From NCBI RefSeq assembly GCF_963855985.1, contig NC_087119.1, forward strand, positions 3,078,001 to 3,142,000: 64,000 nucleotides of DNA, in the 5' to 3' direction. This stretch comes from Ostrinia nubilalis. Taxonomy: Eukaryota > Arthropoda > Insecta > Lepidoptera > Crambidae. Below are positions 22,231 through 33,162 of this stretch, in pieces. Within the stretch, counting starts at the first letter, position 1. Every line of letters begins with the position of its first letter. Below the pieces are notes generated by a model. It had not been told where the DNA came from, made no database searches, and saw only the letters and a program-made list of their open reading frames with translations. The position numbers and the translations under genes are program-made.

Positions 22231-24020
22231 ATGTTACCACTTTTGCAAAATAACACCTCTTACAAAGATGCCGGAACGTAAATATGTAATAGGATTTCTT
22301 TTATTGACTCTACAGAATTGTTTTCTAAATTGACCCTTCTGGGACATACCGGGACCTCCAACAATCTATCGGCCTTATCAAAAGATGTCATGTGGCATCT
22401 CTTACATAAAAATACAGTTTTACAAAAATAATAATCATTAAATATGCCTACGGGATTTCCAGTGATTGATGCCAAAATATCTTTGGCGTAATGAATACAG
22501 CTTTACTTAGCATACAACAAAGTTGTGCTTTTTAAAGGTCAATGAACCGAAGCTGAAGAAGGAAGGGTGAATTTGTATGACCGCTTCCTTTTTTCGCATT
22601 CAGCGTCAAATTTTTTTGATTGGAAGACGTCACAGGTACGTTGTCAGTCAAATGACCAAAAGGTAAAGTGAAGAAGGTTCTCTTCTTAATTGACATTGGA
22701 AGATGTGGATGATGTCCCAGCTCTCCTTTATAGAGCATTTTTATGCAGCCAAAATGTAACTTGCTTAATTGCTACAGTTTACCAGTAAAAAGCAAGGACA
22801 GCCACTATGATATAGGTAGAGACAAGATTCGTTCCGTGTCCGTCTATTTATCAAGTTCGTCGTTAAATGTAAGTGACGTGCGATGATTCTTTTTTGTTTT
22901 TCTATCGAGAGCTGACTCCAAAATGAAATGAGAAAAGGCACAGAAGAAGAAGAGAATTTCTTAAACGTGGAGTGTACACTGTACAACATGGGTCATTCCA
23001 CCGGCCAAGAAAATCACGTGTCCGGGGCCAAAAAGTACCCGAATATCATAATATTTTAGTAACAAATATTTTTATCTAATAGTATAACTTTGGTTCTTGT
23101 TGTTAAACCACAGAGATAGTTAATAATAGTTAATTAAGTAATTAAAAAAAAATTGTAAGTCGTCAAAAATTGTTGCTTGTTACAGATGGGCCAATATAAA
23201 AAATATGCTCGTAATAATGTCTATTTTGAAATGTTTTACCTAAACTTACTCTAAATTCAAAAATAAAAAAGGTCGGGGTAATCAACAAAAGAATCCAGAT
23301 CCGGAGAATGACCGACATGCACCTGTGAGGATCCAGGGCGTATCTCTAGTGTATAATGTCCTCATCAAGTAATCACCACGTTTGATTAAAATAAACGTAT
23401 AGAACTCGCCTCTCATAGGGCCTGCTCGTAAATAATGCGTAATACTGTGGTAATACTTACAGTCTCGTTTAACATTTAAATATTCAAGAAAAAAACAACG
23501 GAATAAAGTACGGTAGCCGATCGAGGCACAAAGTTGCTTCTCATGAGGTAAGGGTGCGGTCGCAGTGATAGCGTATGTAAGTGTTGTTGATTGAGCAGTG
23601 GCGCATTCAATGCATTAATAATTCTGCTCTTTGACTTTTATACTTTTATCTAATGACTTTATAAAGAAATGTCTACCTTTCCCTCGCAAAAAAACTGAAC
23701 TAAGTAAATGCTAACTAAACTTGCTTAATAATTAGGAACCTAAAAACTTAAAATTAATAACTAACTGAACTACGTAGACGTGTACTTACATGTAGGTAAT
23801 ATTACGCTGTCAGCTAGTTTAATTATTCAAGAAGTCATTGCGTATTTAACAAAAATATGAATGCGGGTTAAGTTTACGAAAACCAAAATCATGCTCATAA
23901 ACGTTTTTGATTTGATTTTACATTTGGACAAAGATTTGTTTAATATCTATCGATCAATTATTTCCAGGATCTATTATAATCCTGTCAAGCAATCACAAAC
24001 CTAAACCTTAACGTTTGTTT
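22231..24020. other. No recognised gene or repeat
   Basis: AT-rich intron-like sequence. None of the short frames has a domain signature, start context or splice flanks worth calling. Confidence 0.5.
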
Positions 24021-24137
24021 GTTGCACCACCAAACTTTAACCGTAACTATAACGATAAATAATCGGTGTACTTTTAAAGGAGTTTGACAGATTTTTGACG
24101 TTTGTTAAATCAAAGTAAAATGGTGCAACCCAGCCTA
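24021..24137. mobile_element. GGCTGAGTTGCACCA-family MITE, copy 2
   Basis: Left TIR GTTGCACCACCAAACTTTAA and right TIR TGGTGCAACCCAGCC bracket the family core. The core carries a small insertion (GATAAATAATCGGTG). Flanking bases do not give a clear target duplication. Confidence 0.8.
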
Positions 24138-24553
24138 AGTCTTATTTATTTGTTAATAAATTATTTGAATTTGAGAAATTCAAACCCCTTTTGTTATCCC
24201 CCGCTGGCACTGAGCCCTCACCCGATTCGATACATAATAATTTGTGGTGGAAGCGCGTTGCTACTGTAGACGGGCTGCTGTTTATTATATTTTTATAATT
24301 CCTAATGAGGGAGTACGATTCGCTCGGAGGCGCGCGCGCAGAAACTAAATGTATGCAATAATATTTGGGATTTTTAATATGGTTCAAAGTGATTTGTTTT
24401 GCTTTTTATTACGAGTATGTTGCTTGAATAATACGAGTCGATTCGAAACGGTAATGTAATTATTATCAAAATAATAGAATGCTACTTTCGTTAAAATATT
24501 TCGTAATATTTTTTTACACAAAGTTAGGAAAACTGTGTAAACAAGTAGATACA
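24138..24553. other. No recognised feature
   Basis: AT-rich sequence with a short GCGCGCGC patch near 24330; no repeat family or coding signal is supported. Confidence 0.4.
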
Positions 24554-24892
24554 TCTACTATATAAAAATAAGTCGGGTTTTCCTCCCTGACGCTATAACT
24601 CCAGAACGCACGAACCGATTTCCGCGGTTTTGCATTCGTTGGAAAGGTCTCGGGCTCCGTGAGGTTTATAGCAAAGAAAATTTGGGAAAAGGGGGTAAGG
24701 GGGCGTCCATAAATTACGTGAGACAATTTTGGCCATTTTTCAACCCCCCCGCCCCCCTTGGTGAGATTTGATGAGATTTTGCCTGACCCCCTCCCCCACC
24801 CCCCTAATCTCACGTGATATTTAATAAAATGCCTATTTTGCAATGTCTATGCTTCGAGTATATTAGATTTATATGAAAAAATCAGTAACCCA

Positions 24893-26136
24893 GTGTCGGG
24901 CCACGCACAGTGCAGGGTTCCGTAGCTTCCCGTCGTTTAGTAAGACAAGCAATTGCTTCAACCTAGGACCAGTTTTTTGATTCATAGTTAAAATAAATAA
25001 TTGTTAAATTTTGCTACTAATGGTTAAATATTAATAAAATGTAAACTAATAGTTAAAAAATGTACTAAAAGTCAAGTTAAACATTGTTAAAAAAACATTT
25101 TTTTCTGTTATTTAACCACTTGTCATTTGACATCTGTCAAATTTGACTATTGGTTACTTTAACTACGAATACATAATATTTTCATACTTATGTAATGTCA
25201 TTTTTTAGGGTTCCGTAGTCCCGACAAGGAACCCTTATAGTTTCGATATGTCTGTCTGTCTATACGAGGAAACTATTGGCTTGGAAACTATTGGCACTGG
25301 GGAGCTGTAATTTTGTGAAGGTATGTATATTAATCACGCCGACAAAACGGTAAAATAAAATTTCTAGGGTAGCTCCCCTGCATGTAAAGTGGGGATGAAT
25401 TTTTGAAGAACTATAACGGTTAAGATACATTACTTAGTTTAAGAGTAATAGCACAGAATATTAATAAGTACTACGTACAGAAGTTTAACTTCGCGAAGGT
25501 ATTTAAAAAAATCTATGCTCAATGTCATTAACAATATGGTGTAATTTAGCTTGTCTCAAGAGTCAAGCACCATTTTGTTGACAAACGTCAGTGATCGGCA
25601 CTGCGCCGAAGCTATAGGGCTGACTTCGGTAAAATGATGTGACGTGAAGTGCCAAACTGCGGAAAATAGCGGAGGAAATACGTGATTTAGCATGAATTGT
25701 CATGAATAATATTAATTACTTATTTACCTCTCAGTGTCTTGAGGCAACTTAAAAAAGTACATTCTGTTTTTATTATTATTTAGGCAGTTGAATACTGCAC
25801 AGTATTTAGTAAACCATTTTCTTTATTTTCTTCCATCATACCTACTTACACAAGTATACGCGTGCGTGAGTCAATGTTCGCTCGTATGTGAGGCCTTGTC
25901 GAATAGTATCCTTTAGGTGGGCCATCGTGCGTGTTTTGTTTTCGATGTAAACTCGCGGAGATGAACAGGCCTGGTAATAGTCATTTGACTCATGTATTAT
26001 ACAATTTCTTAACCAGTAAAAATTCCTTAGAAGAAAATATGAAAAGTGACTTTAGATGAAGTAATTGCTTGCTTCTGAAATATATTGTGGTAACGACAGA
26101 CAACTACGGAACCCTACACTGCGCGTGGGACGACAC
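24893..26136. mobile_element. TIR element with GTGCAGGGTTCCGTAG ends
   Basis: GTGTCGGGCCACGCACAGTG continuing to GGTTCCGTAG (24893-24925) pairs with its reverse complement at 26104-26136. Internal text TAGTCCCGACAAGGAACCCT followed by TGTCTGTCTGTC (about 25210-25262) belongs to the same widespread lepidopteran element. It lies wholly inside the GGGGGCGTCC composite and hosts the 521 bp hAT MITE. No transposase is present. Confidence 0.7.
25453..25973. mobile_element. Non-autonomous hAT element, copy A
   Basis: This 521 bp element runs ACAGAATA...AACAGGCCTG, between near-identical 8 bp repeats GTAATAGC (25445-25452) and GTAATAGT (25974-25981). An inverted copy is at 60781-61294. The 8 bp duplication supports the hAT superfamily. 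It has no coding capacity. It is the innermost layer of the nest. Confidence 0.88.
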
Positions 26137-26505
26137 ACACTTGGCCAATTTATTACGCAATAGCGATGCTGATGACGTTTTTTTTTAATTTCGAATTTTC
26201 TTAATTTCGACATTTATTCTGCATCTTTAGTGTTCACAAATGCAGATGGAGGCATTTTTAGTTTAATTTGATAAGACATATCATAAAAAAATCATTTTTT
26301 TTTACTTCAATAACCCAGTTTTCTGGCAATTTTACTCTATTTCTTGCGGGAAAAATTACGTGATATTTTCCGAGACCCCCCCTCTCCCCCACGTGAGATT
26401 TAGTGAGATTTTCGTTGACCCCCTCCCCCCCCTAAAAGCCTCACGTAATTTATGGACGCCCCCTAAAACGGGATCCACGCGTACGAAGTCGCGGGCGGCC
26501 GCTAG

Positions 26506-27702
26506 TGTTTCATAAAATCTGTTAGGTAGCAGGAGGTTTATGTTTTCAATAGAGTCTACTTCAATTATGTGCATAAACTGGGCTCTCTTTCGAGCGCATG
26601 TCATGGTTACACTAAGGGTATACCTACCTATTCATTGAAAAATGTGCGAAGTGCGTTTAAGAAACTGACTTATTTCTTATAAAATACTGTCACGCTCATA
26701 ATAATGTGCAAACGTAAATAAATAAACGTTCCATAAATAAGTTCAAGCCAGTACTCTGTCAAGCTTTTATGTACAGGGTCTTTTCTTATGCATGCACCTC
26801 TTCAATAAACATATACCATGGCTGCAAATGTGCATGGCATCGGCCATTTCGATTGCAATTGACAATTTCCCTTCCACAAATGAATATTACCATCCAAACA
26901 AGCCGGTAACTAGATTCGCGCCCCAGTCTTCGTGCGCCATCAAATGTCACTTACTATTTCCAATCACTTCACCATGGGTGGTTCCAAAATTATTTGTCGC
27001 TTTTTTTAAGCGTTCAAAAGTTAGAAACCCGCAGAGCACGCCCTGCGGTCGAGCCCTCGAGATGTTAGCGGCGCCGCAGGGTTTCGTATTTGAGGGCGCG
27101 TTGGTTTGCGCGGGAAAAGCTGTTGCTATAAGTACTGCAGTTCTTTGATATGTACTCCCATTTGGGACATATTATCAGATTTTTCTTTTGTTGAAACATT
27201 TCAGGATATCTTATCGCCGTAACTCTACATTTTCAAGGCTAGGTTTCCATTTTTTGGATTACTTCTGCATCTCAGTTTTCACTTGGTAAAACGCATCTTC
27301 GATCTGAAAATAAACAAACTATTATTAGAAAAAACGCTTCTCAGCAATAAACGTACCTGCTCGTAGTTTGTATTCTATGTAGGTATATCTATAAGTTGTT
27401 CGCAGACATTTTAGATTTTCCATCTTTTTTCGCGCAAAACAACTACACACCGCCCTATATGAAGCCTCCACGCGGCGGTTAGGGCTCGCGGCGCCCTTAG
27501 CCAACGGACCCACCGACCGTGTAATGATTGATATATCTGAAACTAACTTAAATAAATTGATTAACTACTACAAATTGTAATTTAAAAGTTTGTGTCAATT
27601 GTGTGTTTGTTTTCTCGATTTTGGTTGACACATATTATGACTGTTCTCCTACGTGAAATAGTTTTTTTACATCGTCTCGAGATTAGGCGGAATTAAGATC
27701 TT
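26506..27702. other. No recognised gene
   Basis: A GC-rich patch at 27040-27115 and chance frames up to 118 codons (26792-27148) are present, but I find no domain, exon boundaries or repeat family. The 118-codon frame has an ATG yet no similarity I can recognise. Confidence 0.4.
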
Positions 27703-27793
27703 CTAGTGAAGGCCACGGGAAGCACATGTATGCTTGCAGGGCCGGTCCTTGTGGGAATCTTTTGGCGTTTGTCCAGCAGTGGGTGTCATTGTT
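27703..27793 (+). mobile_element. RTE-type LINE 3' fragment
   Basis: GTGAAGGCCACGGGAAGCAC...GCAGGGCCGGTCCTTGTGG...GTCCAGCAGTGGGTGTCATT is the degraded C-terminal part of the family at 48798-48905. The tail has been lost or replaced by the next insertion. Confidence 0.6.
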
Positions 27794-27795
27794 TT

Positions 27796-28078
27796 TATTA
27801 ATCACAACGAGGAAACTCTTCGCCTGCATATTATCTCCTGATGTAAAGTGACGACCACGATTTTCTGAGATGTATGTTTTAGTAAGAACTGGCTAGCTTA
27901 CCTAAGTCTGTCGCCATTACAACAATGTTAACAGCATTGTTGTGTTCCGGCAGTTAGAGGTAAGATAGCCAGTTCCTCCGTGGTTGAGGATTCCGGGTGA
28001 AGCTTGCTTCCACCTTCGGCCTGATCGTCACTGCCATCAGGTGAGATACAGGCCAAGAGCTTCGTAGGATAAAAAAAA
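27796..28078. repeat. Head-to-head pair of CAACGAGGAAGC-family retroposon tails
   Basis: Bases 27796 to about 27926 are a minus-strand copy (CACAACGAGGAAACTC...). Bases about 27930-28078 are a plus-strand copy ending GCTTCGTAGGAT and a run of A. They meet at ACAACAATG TTAACAG CATTGTTGT, a small perfect stem. Both arms carry the tail end, so this is an inverted duplication or two separate insertions, not a simple 5' inversion. Confidence 0.65.
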
Positions 28079-29044
28079 AGAATAATTTTCTTTAGTACGA
28101 TACTGGTTGTTACGTATGGTTTCGTACGAGGCGAAGGGCTGTTAAACGCGTCGATTAGCCGACGCGAATCGCGATTCGCATATCTCCAACGAATTCTGCT
28201 CGCGTGCAACCGGGAGGCTGGGAAATGATGCAAGCAAACACCGTCGGCAAGTATGCTCGCCGCGGATGCCGATGCTTGGCCCTGTCGATGATTAAAGTGA
28301 TTATTGCGCGGACCCAGCGGTGCGCGCCGCACACTGGGCAGCGTCAAGAAATTTGGATGACCTGCCGATGTATGAGGGAAAAGAATGGTGGAAAAATCTG
28401 GGATAACAATATTTTTTTGAGGACGTGTTTGGTGGACGATGTTTAGAAAAAGCGTATGACTTTCTTTAAAGACAGGCCTAAAAAGATTTTCATTCGTTTT
28501 CAACCGTCTTTATTCTTCACTGCATAAACTTAAAATTAATGTAAAAAAGAATATGTCCGCGGTTTGCTGATGGGCACGGCATCGGCAACTTGACTGTTGT
28601 TGCGAGTGTCAATAGGCGTGTCACTATGACACAAAAGCTCGTTTTTCCTTCTGTTGCTTGCATAAATTGGCGCTTCCAGAAACAAGCTAAGCTTAGAATG
28701 AAAACAGTAGTCGTAATGTTAGTCCCTGCTGGTTTGGAAAAATAAAACTTAACCTACTTACTATCCAACTGAAAACCATGTTGAATCTGTTAATATTGAT
28801 CAAATTGAATGCACAATCGATGCGATTGATTTAGCCGCTCATAAAATCTATATTAGCAGACATCGTCAAGAAAGTCGTTCGCATCAGCCGTCCCACTGTG
28901 CGTCGGGTCGCTGCCGAACCGTTCCAACGATATTAAACAATGTGCAAATTGAATGCAGCTCAGATTTGGATTACACCGTGTGTGCGGGCTTTATCCGGCG
29001 CGTGCGTGCGCCTCAGAACGCGATGAGAGGATTGCGAAATGCGG
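28079..29044. other. Moderately GC-rich stretch, no gene called
   Basis: Bases 28110-28330 are CpG-richer than average, and a 191-codon minus frame (28503-27928) runs across into the retroposon tail. That overlap, and the absence of any domain, make it unlikely to be a gene. An exon inside 28110-28330 cannot be excluded. Confidence 0.4.
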
Positions 29045-29075
29045 ATTTGCGATGCGTGTGAGACGGGCTTAATGC
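29045..29075 (+). repeat. 31 bp exact direct repeat, copy 1
   Basis: ATTTGCGATGCGTGTGAGAC followed by GGGCTTAATGC is repeated exactly at 30182-30212. It may be the conserved tip of an unrecognised transposon family. Copy 1 sits 6 bp left of the TA target of the mariner MITE. Confidence 0.75.
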
Positions 29076-29083
29076 GATACGTA

Positions 29084-29596
29084 CACTCGGCATCAAATAA
29101 ATCGCACCTCCCGCGAAAAGCACTTATCAAAAGTATGCATCTCCACTTCCCACCAACAATGGTACCATTTAAAAGCCTAGTTCTAAACTTCATTTCATTA
29201 AAAGAAAGGTTATTTATCCCAAAAATGTGTCTTTAGAAGGATCCAGTCACTTCTTCAAAAACTAGGTAGTTACGCTTAAGCCAACTTTTATAGCTATAAA
29301 ACTGTTAAAATGGGATTAATCGCTATCCATCTGTTAAAAAGGACACGTAAGATTATTATTTGGTTTTATTACCACAAAAATTGGTCTACTTGGTCCCAGA
29401 GGTGAGCCCCAAGTGATCCTTTTTTTCAAGTTACATTTATGGTACCTGTTAATTGTTTAAAAAAAAAAGTGTTTTTCTTTAAGTTTATTTATTGGGCTTT
29501 CAAATAACACCAATATTGTTGGGGCACCATGATTATGTCAGAAGAAAATCTTTAAAGTTCGCGTCGCGGAAGGTGCGATTTATTTGATGTTAAGTG
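29084..29596. mobile_element. Tc1/mariner-type MITE, sister of the copy in the hAT gene
   Basis: TIR CACTCGGCATCAAATAAATC at the left and its complement ending GATGTTAAGTG at the right, with TA at 29082-29083 and 29597-29598. It aligns with 4029-4546 over its full length with scattered substitutions and small indels. There is no coding region. Confidence 0.92.
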
Positions 29597-29617
29597 TATA
29601 TTATTATGCTTAGAGCC

Positions 29618-29746
29618 AAAGCACACGATGCGTTGGCCGCACCGCTAGTTCCAAGACTGGGACAAACGACTGAGATGAGAAACCGCGACCGTTACTTGAC
29701 TTTAGGCTATACGCAGCGGCGTCGCCGAAACGCATCGTGTGCATTG
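29618..29746. repeat. Inverted repeat AGCACACGATGCGTT
   Basis: AAGCACACGATGCGTTGG near the left and AACGCATCGTGTGCATTG near 29730-29746 are reverse complements enclosing about 95 bp. It looks like a small MITE or its ends; no target duplication is obvious. Confidence 0.5.
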
Positions 29747-29811
29747 CCTCTTAGGCGGTGTTATCAACAGCAATATCTTACAGCGCCTTTTGGGAACCTT
29801 ATCTATACTTA

Positions 29812-30029
29812 TAATATTATAAAGCTGACGAGTTTATTTGTTTACTTGAACGCGCTAATCTCCGGAACTACTGGTCCGATTTGAAAAATTCGCTCAGTGT
29901 TAGATAGCCCATTTATCGAGGAAGGCTATAGGCTATACAACATCACGCTACAATTAATAGGAGCAGAGCAATAATGAAAAATGTTGCGAAAACGGGTTTT
30001 CACGCGTACGAAGTCGCGGGCACAGCTAG
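29812..30029 (+). mobile_element. Short non-autonomous Helitron
   Basis: 5' TCTATACTTATAATATTATA (after A at 29811) to 3' ACGAAGTCGCGGGCACAGCTAG (before T at 30030). The body contains AACTACTGGTCCGATTTGAA and GAGGAAGGCTATAGGCTAT, standard for this lepidopteran family. A minus-strand relative is at 56336-56574. Confidence 0.88.
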
Positions 30030-30181
30030 TTGTGATATATCACAACTACAAGACTTATAAGTCTTTGCGATTGTAGGCAAAGATCGGAAACGGATCATGT
30101 GAATGACTGTAAAACACAATAGAAAGTAAGAAAAAGACTACTTAGCGTTTAATTAACGATGTTTCGGATTGTTAAATGGAA

Positions 30182-30212
30182 ATTTGCGATGCGTGTGAGA
30201 CGGGCTTAATGC
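30182..30212 (+). repeat. 31 bp exact direct repeat, copy 2
   Basis: Identical to 29045-29075. The two copies enclose the mariner MITE and the Helitron, but their flanks differ, so they are not a simple duplication of a longer block. Confidence 0.75.
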
Positions 30213-30954
30213 ATTTGTATAGCTGACAACAATCCTGGTTTGTCATATAAACAGCATTCCCTGATTAGAAGCCTTAAAAGTTAAACCTACAATACTTTTA
30301 AATTTGAACTAAGAAGAATCTTGTAACTTAATATAAAAACATGGTTACAAGCGAAATGAAATAAACACTCCTATACTCAAAAATGTGTAGGTATTTAATT
30401 TATATTGGTGAGAAAGGAAGAGTCAAGAAATTCCTGGATTTAAATCCCACGAGCATGTAGCAGCTGCCGGTAGCTGGTAGTATTAACTGGTTATTATTTG
30501 AATCGATCTTCTTAGACCATGAATTTGTCTTCCTATTCATTAATTCAAATTTCATTCTTTATTATTAGTTTAGTCAAAATACATCACATTATTAATTTCT
30601 CACATGGCCAATCACTAAACCTCATAGTTATAAAATAAACGGGGCTTTTTAAAAAACTATAATTTTATTATTGCGCAAAGCAGAAGCCGCGGGCAAACGC
30701 AAGTCTCAAAAATGAGGTGGAACTAAAAGCGCTGGATTTTAAAATTTATTGTCGACCGCGCCTAATTCATTTTCCTCCATTGCAGCGTTTTTTATTTTTA
30801 ATTATCGCTACTTCCAATGATGGCCAGGTTTTAAATCTTAGGGCGAGGCTATGGTGGCATGATTGGCGGGTTTTACAAGTAACCCATAAGGGACAAATGG
30901 GGGTAATTCATCTCCTAATGCAGAAAAATAATTCTGAAATTACTATACTGGATG
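30213..30954. other. No recognised gene
   Basis: AT-rich, with a possible decayed Helitron end at about 30686-30704 (AGCCGCGGGCAAACGCAAG). Nothing else is supported. Confidence 0.4.
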
Positions 30955-31020
30955 TCCCAAAAAGTAGTGTTAAGCCGAAGCCCAGAGGTAGAGCATCATT
31001 AGTGGGCTTCGGCTTGACAC
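30955..31020. repeat. Hairpin TAAGCCGAAGCCCA / GGGCTTCGGCTT
   Basis: GGATGTCCCAAAAAGTAGTG leads into an inverted repeat, AGCCGAAGCCCA against TGGGCTTCGGCT, with ~25 nt between. It resembles the end of a dispersed TIR family. It abuts the next MITE. Confidence 0.55.
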
Positions 31021-31030
31021 CCTGTATTAA

Positions 31031-31150
31031 GGTTGGGTTGCACCATCTTACTTTGATTTTAACAAACGTCAGAAATCTGTCAAACTCCATACAAAACACA
31101 CCGGCTGCCGTTATAGTTACTGTTAAGATTAGGTGGTGCAACTCAGCCTA
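31031..31150. mobile_element. GGCTGAGTTGCACCA-family MITE, copy 3 (reverse orientation)
   Basis: GGTTGGGTTGCACCATCTTA at the left and GGTGGTGCAACTCAGCC at the right, with the complement of the GACAGATTTTTGACGTTTG core. Reading frames across both strands here are products of the MITE, not genes. Confidence 0.85.
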
Positions 31151-32942
31151 ATTTTTTTTTGTAATAAGCCTTACCTATTTGCAGATAGTCATTTTAATAT
31201 GCTTAAGAAAACTCAGAAAATGTTATTAAGCAGCCTCTTCATAAAAAAAGTTAACAACCGAGTCTAGAGTGCGTTGCAACGGTTTTCGATGTAAGGGTAA
31301 ATATTACTTCCGTCCGAGAGTTATCTCTTGAGGCCAACCAGGAAAATATGGTAAAGCTCCTCAAAATTACTAAACTTCTGGTCCGATAAATACTTACAAT
31401 TAGAATAGGAACCGATTACGTGACCCAGAATACCGTAAACGTAAATTAACCGCATCATGACATTTATTCTCTATTTCTCATCTTCTTGGGTATCAACTAT
31501 CAACCCGCTTATCGCTCCGCTCGCCGCCCCGCCCAATAAAGTGCCCGTCCGCCCTCAGACGCACCTGCAATATCCGCGCGGAAGCCGCCTAGACCGTGCC
31601 ACATAGCGGGAACCTAATGTTCCTAAAATTAACTGGCTAATTGATTTATAAAGTAATTAGCAAGAAATATACAGCCTTCGCAAGTATTAAAATTGAGACC
31701 GTGATTTAGTTGGATTGTGGGGTGTGCTTTTAAAAAACTTATTGTGGGTAATTTTTAAATAATGAATAAAATCGATATTTTTTATCGGTTTTGTAGTTTG
31801 TCTGAGTAGGGTGGGTGCACACCAGCAACGAATTTCCTACTACTAGTGAAATGGTGTATTCAACATTCCAATCTTCAAACATTAGTTTAGACTTTCGTTA
31901 TATTTTTTACGGTTCTTTAAATCAAACGAATCTGCTTTCAGAATCCGAAAATTACCTACATAAGGGCTAATTTCAACTGTACGTACTATAATGCAATCGT
32001 TTTTCGGCAATTCGTTGTGAGGTAAGCGCCCCAGTCGGTGTTGCCAGAGAACCATTTAAATATTGTTTTAGTATTTTACAACCTTTTTTTATATTTGGTC
32101 ACTTAACGTCTTCTTAAAAGGCTGGTTAGTTAATTTTTTTTAATCAAAAACAGCTTGAAAGTTGTAAATGATATTTTCAGACCTTGTAGGTATTACAAGA
32201 TCAGTCCCGGTATTTTTATTTATTTAAAGAGATGACAATAATGCTGATCTGTTTTGTAAATATTTCTAAATAAGTTACTTCTATTCGACTCTATGCCCAC
32301 GACTGGCGCTCGCACCTCACAGATTAGACTCCCCAATATTTGTATATTAATGTATCACGCGAGAAAATTAAATAACGTCCCCCTCAGAAGAAAATTGCTA
32401 TAAGACGACATCCACGGTGCGGTTATATTTAAATTATATCAATTTATGAACAACCAATCAGGAGGCGCGGTTTCGGCGGCGGCTGGGACCCGCCAATAGC
32501 TTCGTACAATTTGAATATGGAATTTCACGATCGGGAACGTTGGTACGCTTGATTTGTTGGATTGATGTCTGCATTACTTCCGTCACGTTGGTAAGGTGTT
32601 TAAACATTTTTCTTTTTTAGTTTCTTGAGGTGCGAGCGTAGGTACATAAAATACAGGGTTAAAGGATCGACTTCGTAGGTAAATTAGGTAGTCCAGCAAC
32701 AAATGTAAATTTTTATAACGTACCACCTGCACCAGGCTTTGAAGATTAAACGGTGGAAAAATACGGGATTATCGTATATTACAAGCGGTATAGTGCATTA
32801 CCTATAATGAATCGAACACTTCTGTAACTATATGTGTCATGTAGAAACCTTGTTAAGTCTACTGAATGTCTTTAATTGTTTCACCTTCTGCTGTTCAGTG
32901 TGACATTTACATCTTGAATTTATATGTGTTTATTTCTTTCAG
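31151..32942. other. Intron-like DNA upstream of the 53 bp exon
   Basis: Two GC-rich patches (31500-31620 and 32455-32500) interrupt AT-rich DNA. No open frame with splice flanks is found in them. The last ~60 bases become T-rich towards the acceptor at 32942. Confidence 0.5.
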
Positions 32943-32995
32943 ATATAACGAAGCAGTGCAAGGAAGGGGCTGAGAATTTAACGGCATTCTATAGC
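32943..32995 (+). CDS. Internal coding exon, HR1-like peptide (gene unassigned)
   Basis: Acceptor TTTATTTCTTTCAG, then 53 bp, then donor AGC|GTAAGT. Both sites are close to consensus with a good pyrimidine tract. Only one of the three frames is open. After two bases completing a split codon it reads ITKQCKEGAENLTAFYS, ending in phase 0. The KEGAENL core recalls HR1 (REM) coiled-coil repeats that bind Rho GTPases, as in protein kinase N and rhophilin, but 17 residues cannot identify a protein. Frame rules exclude a direct coding join from the two CpG-rich exons at 8.4-9.1 kb, so those would be UTR joined through another exon. No ATG is in the exon. Splice sites and frame are seen; HR1 is a tentative reading. 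Confidence 0.55.
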
Positions 32996-33162
32996 GTAAG
33001 TTTTGTTCAATTTTTTTATCTTTAAATACTTAATTTTAAAAGAAGTTATTACGTAGGTATTTAGAACAGCACTTTCGATACTAATAACTCTTTCATCATC
33101 AGAAAATCAAAAGGTTTCCTCAGTTTCGTATGTACATACGAAATGTACAGTTCGAGAGTATA

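Larger units (their letters stand above)
24699..26463. mobile_element. Composite bounded by inverted GGGGGCGTCCATAAATTACG units
   Basis: GGGGGCGTCCATAAATTACG begins at 24699 and its reverse complement ends at 26463. Each end is a ~115-125 bp unit (24699-24822 and 26353-26463) that is itself partly palindromic, with GTGAGATTTGATGAGATTTT and C-runs (CCCCCTCCCCC). The two units are in inverted orientation and enclose the next layer. It may be one TIR element or two solo copies; the family is common in insects but I cannot name it. Confidence 0.65.
24554..26505 (+). mobile_element. Helitron carrying three nested insertions
   Basis: The 5' end TCTACTATATAAAAATAAGT at 24554 is preceded by A. The 3' end ACGAAGTCGCGGGCGGCCGCTAG at 26505 is followed by T. 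TC...CTAG inserted between A and T is the Helitron signature. The internal body typical of the short version (GGGTTTTCCTCCCTGACGC...GGGAAAA) is interrupted near 24691 and resumes at AAACGGGATCCACGCG near 26466. The ~1.77 kb between is foreign, with further elements inside. Confidence 0.8.

Noticed and set aside
26792..27148. 118-codon plus-strand frame
   Set aside because: Starts with ATG but has no recognisable domain and no exon boundaries, and codon use follows local composition.
27928..28503. 191-codon minus-strand frame
   Set aside because: It runs from unique DNA into a retroposon tail repeat, shows no domain and has no splice or promoter context; probably chance.
30717..31151. 144-codon plus-strand frame
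   Set aside because: Its second half is the GGCTGAGTTGCACCA MITE read through; similar peptides arise over the other copies.
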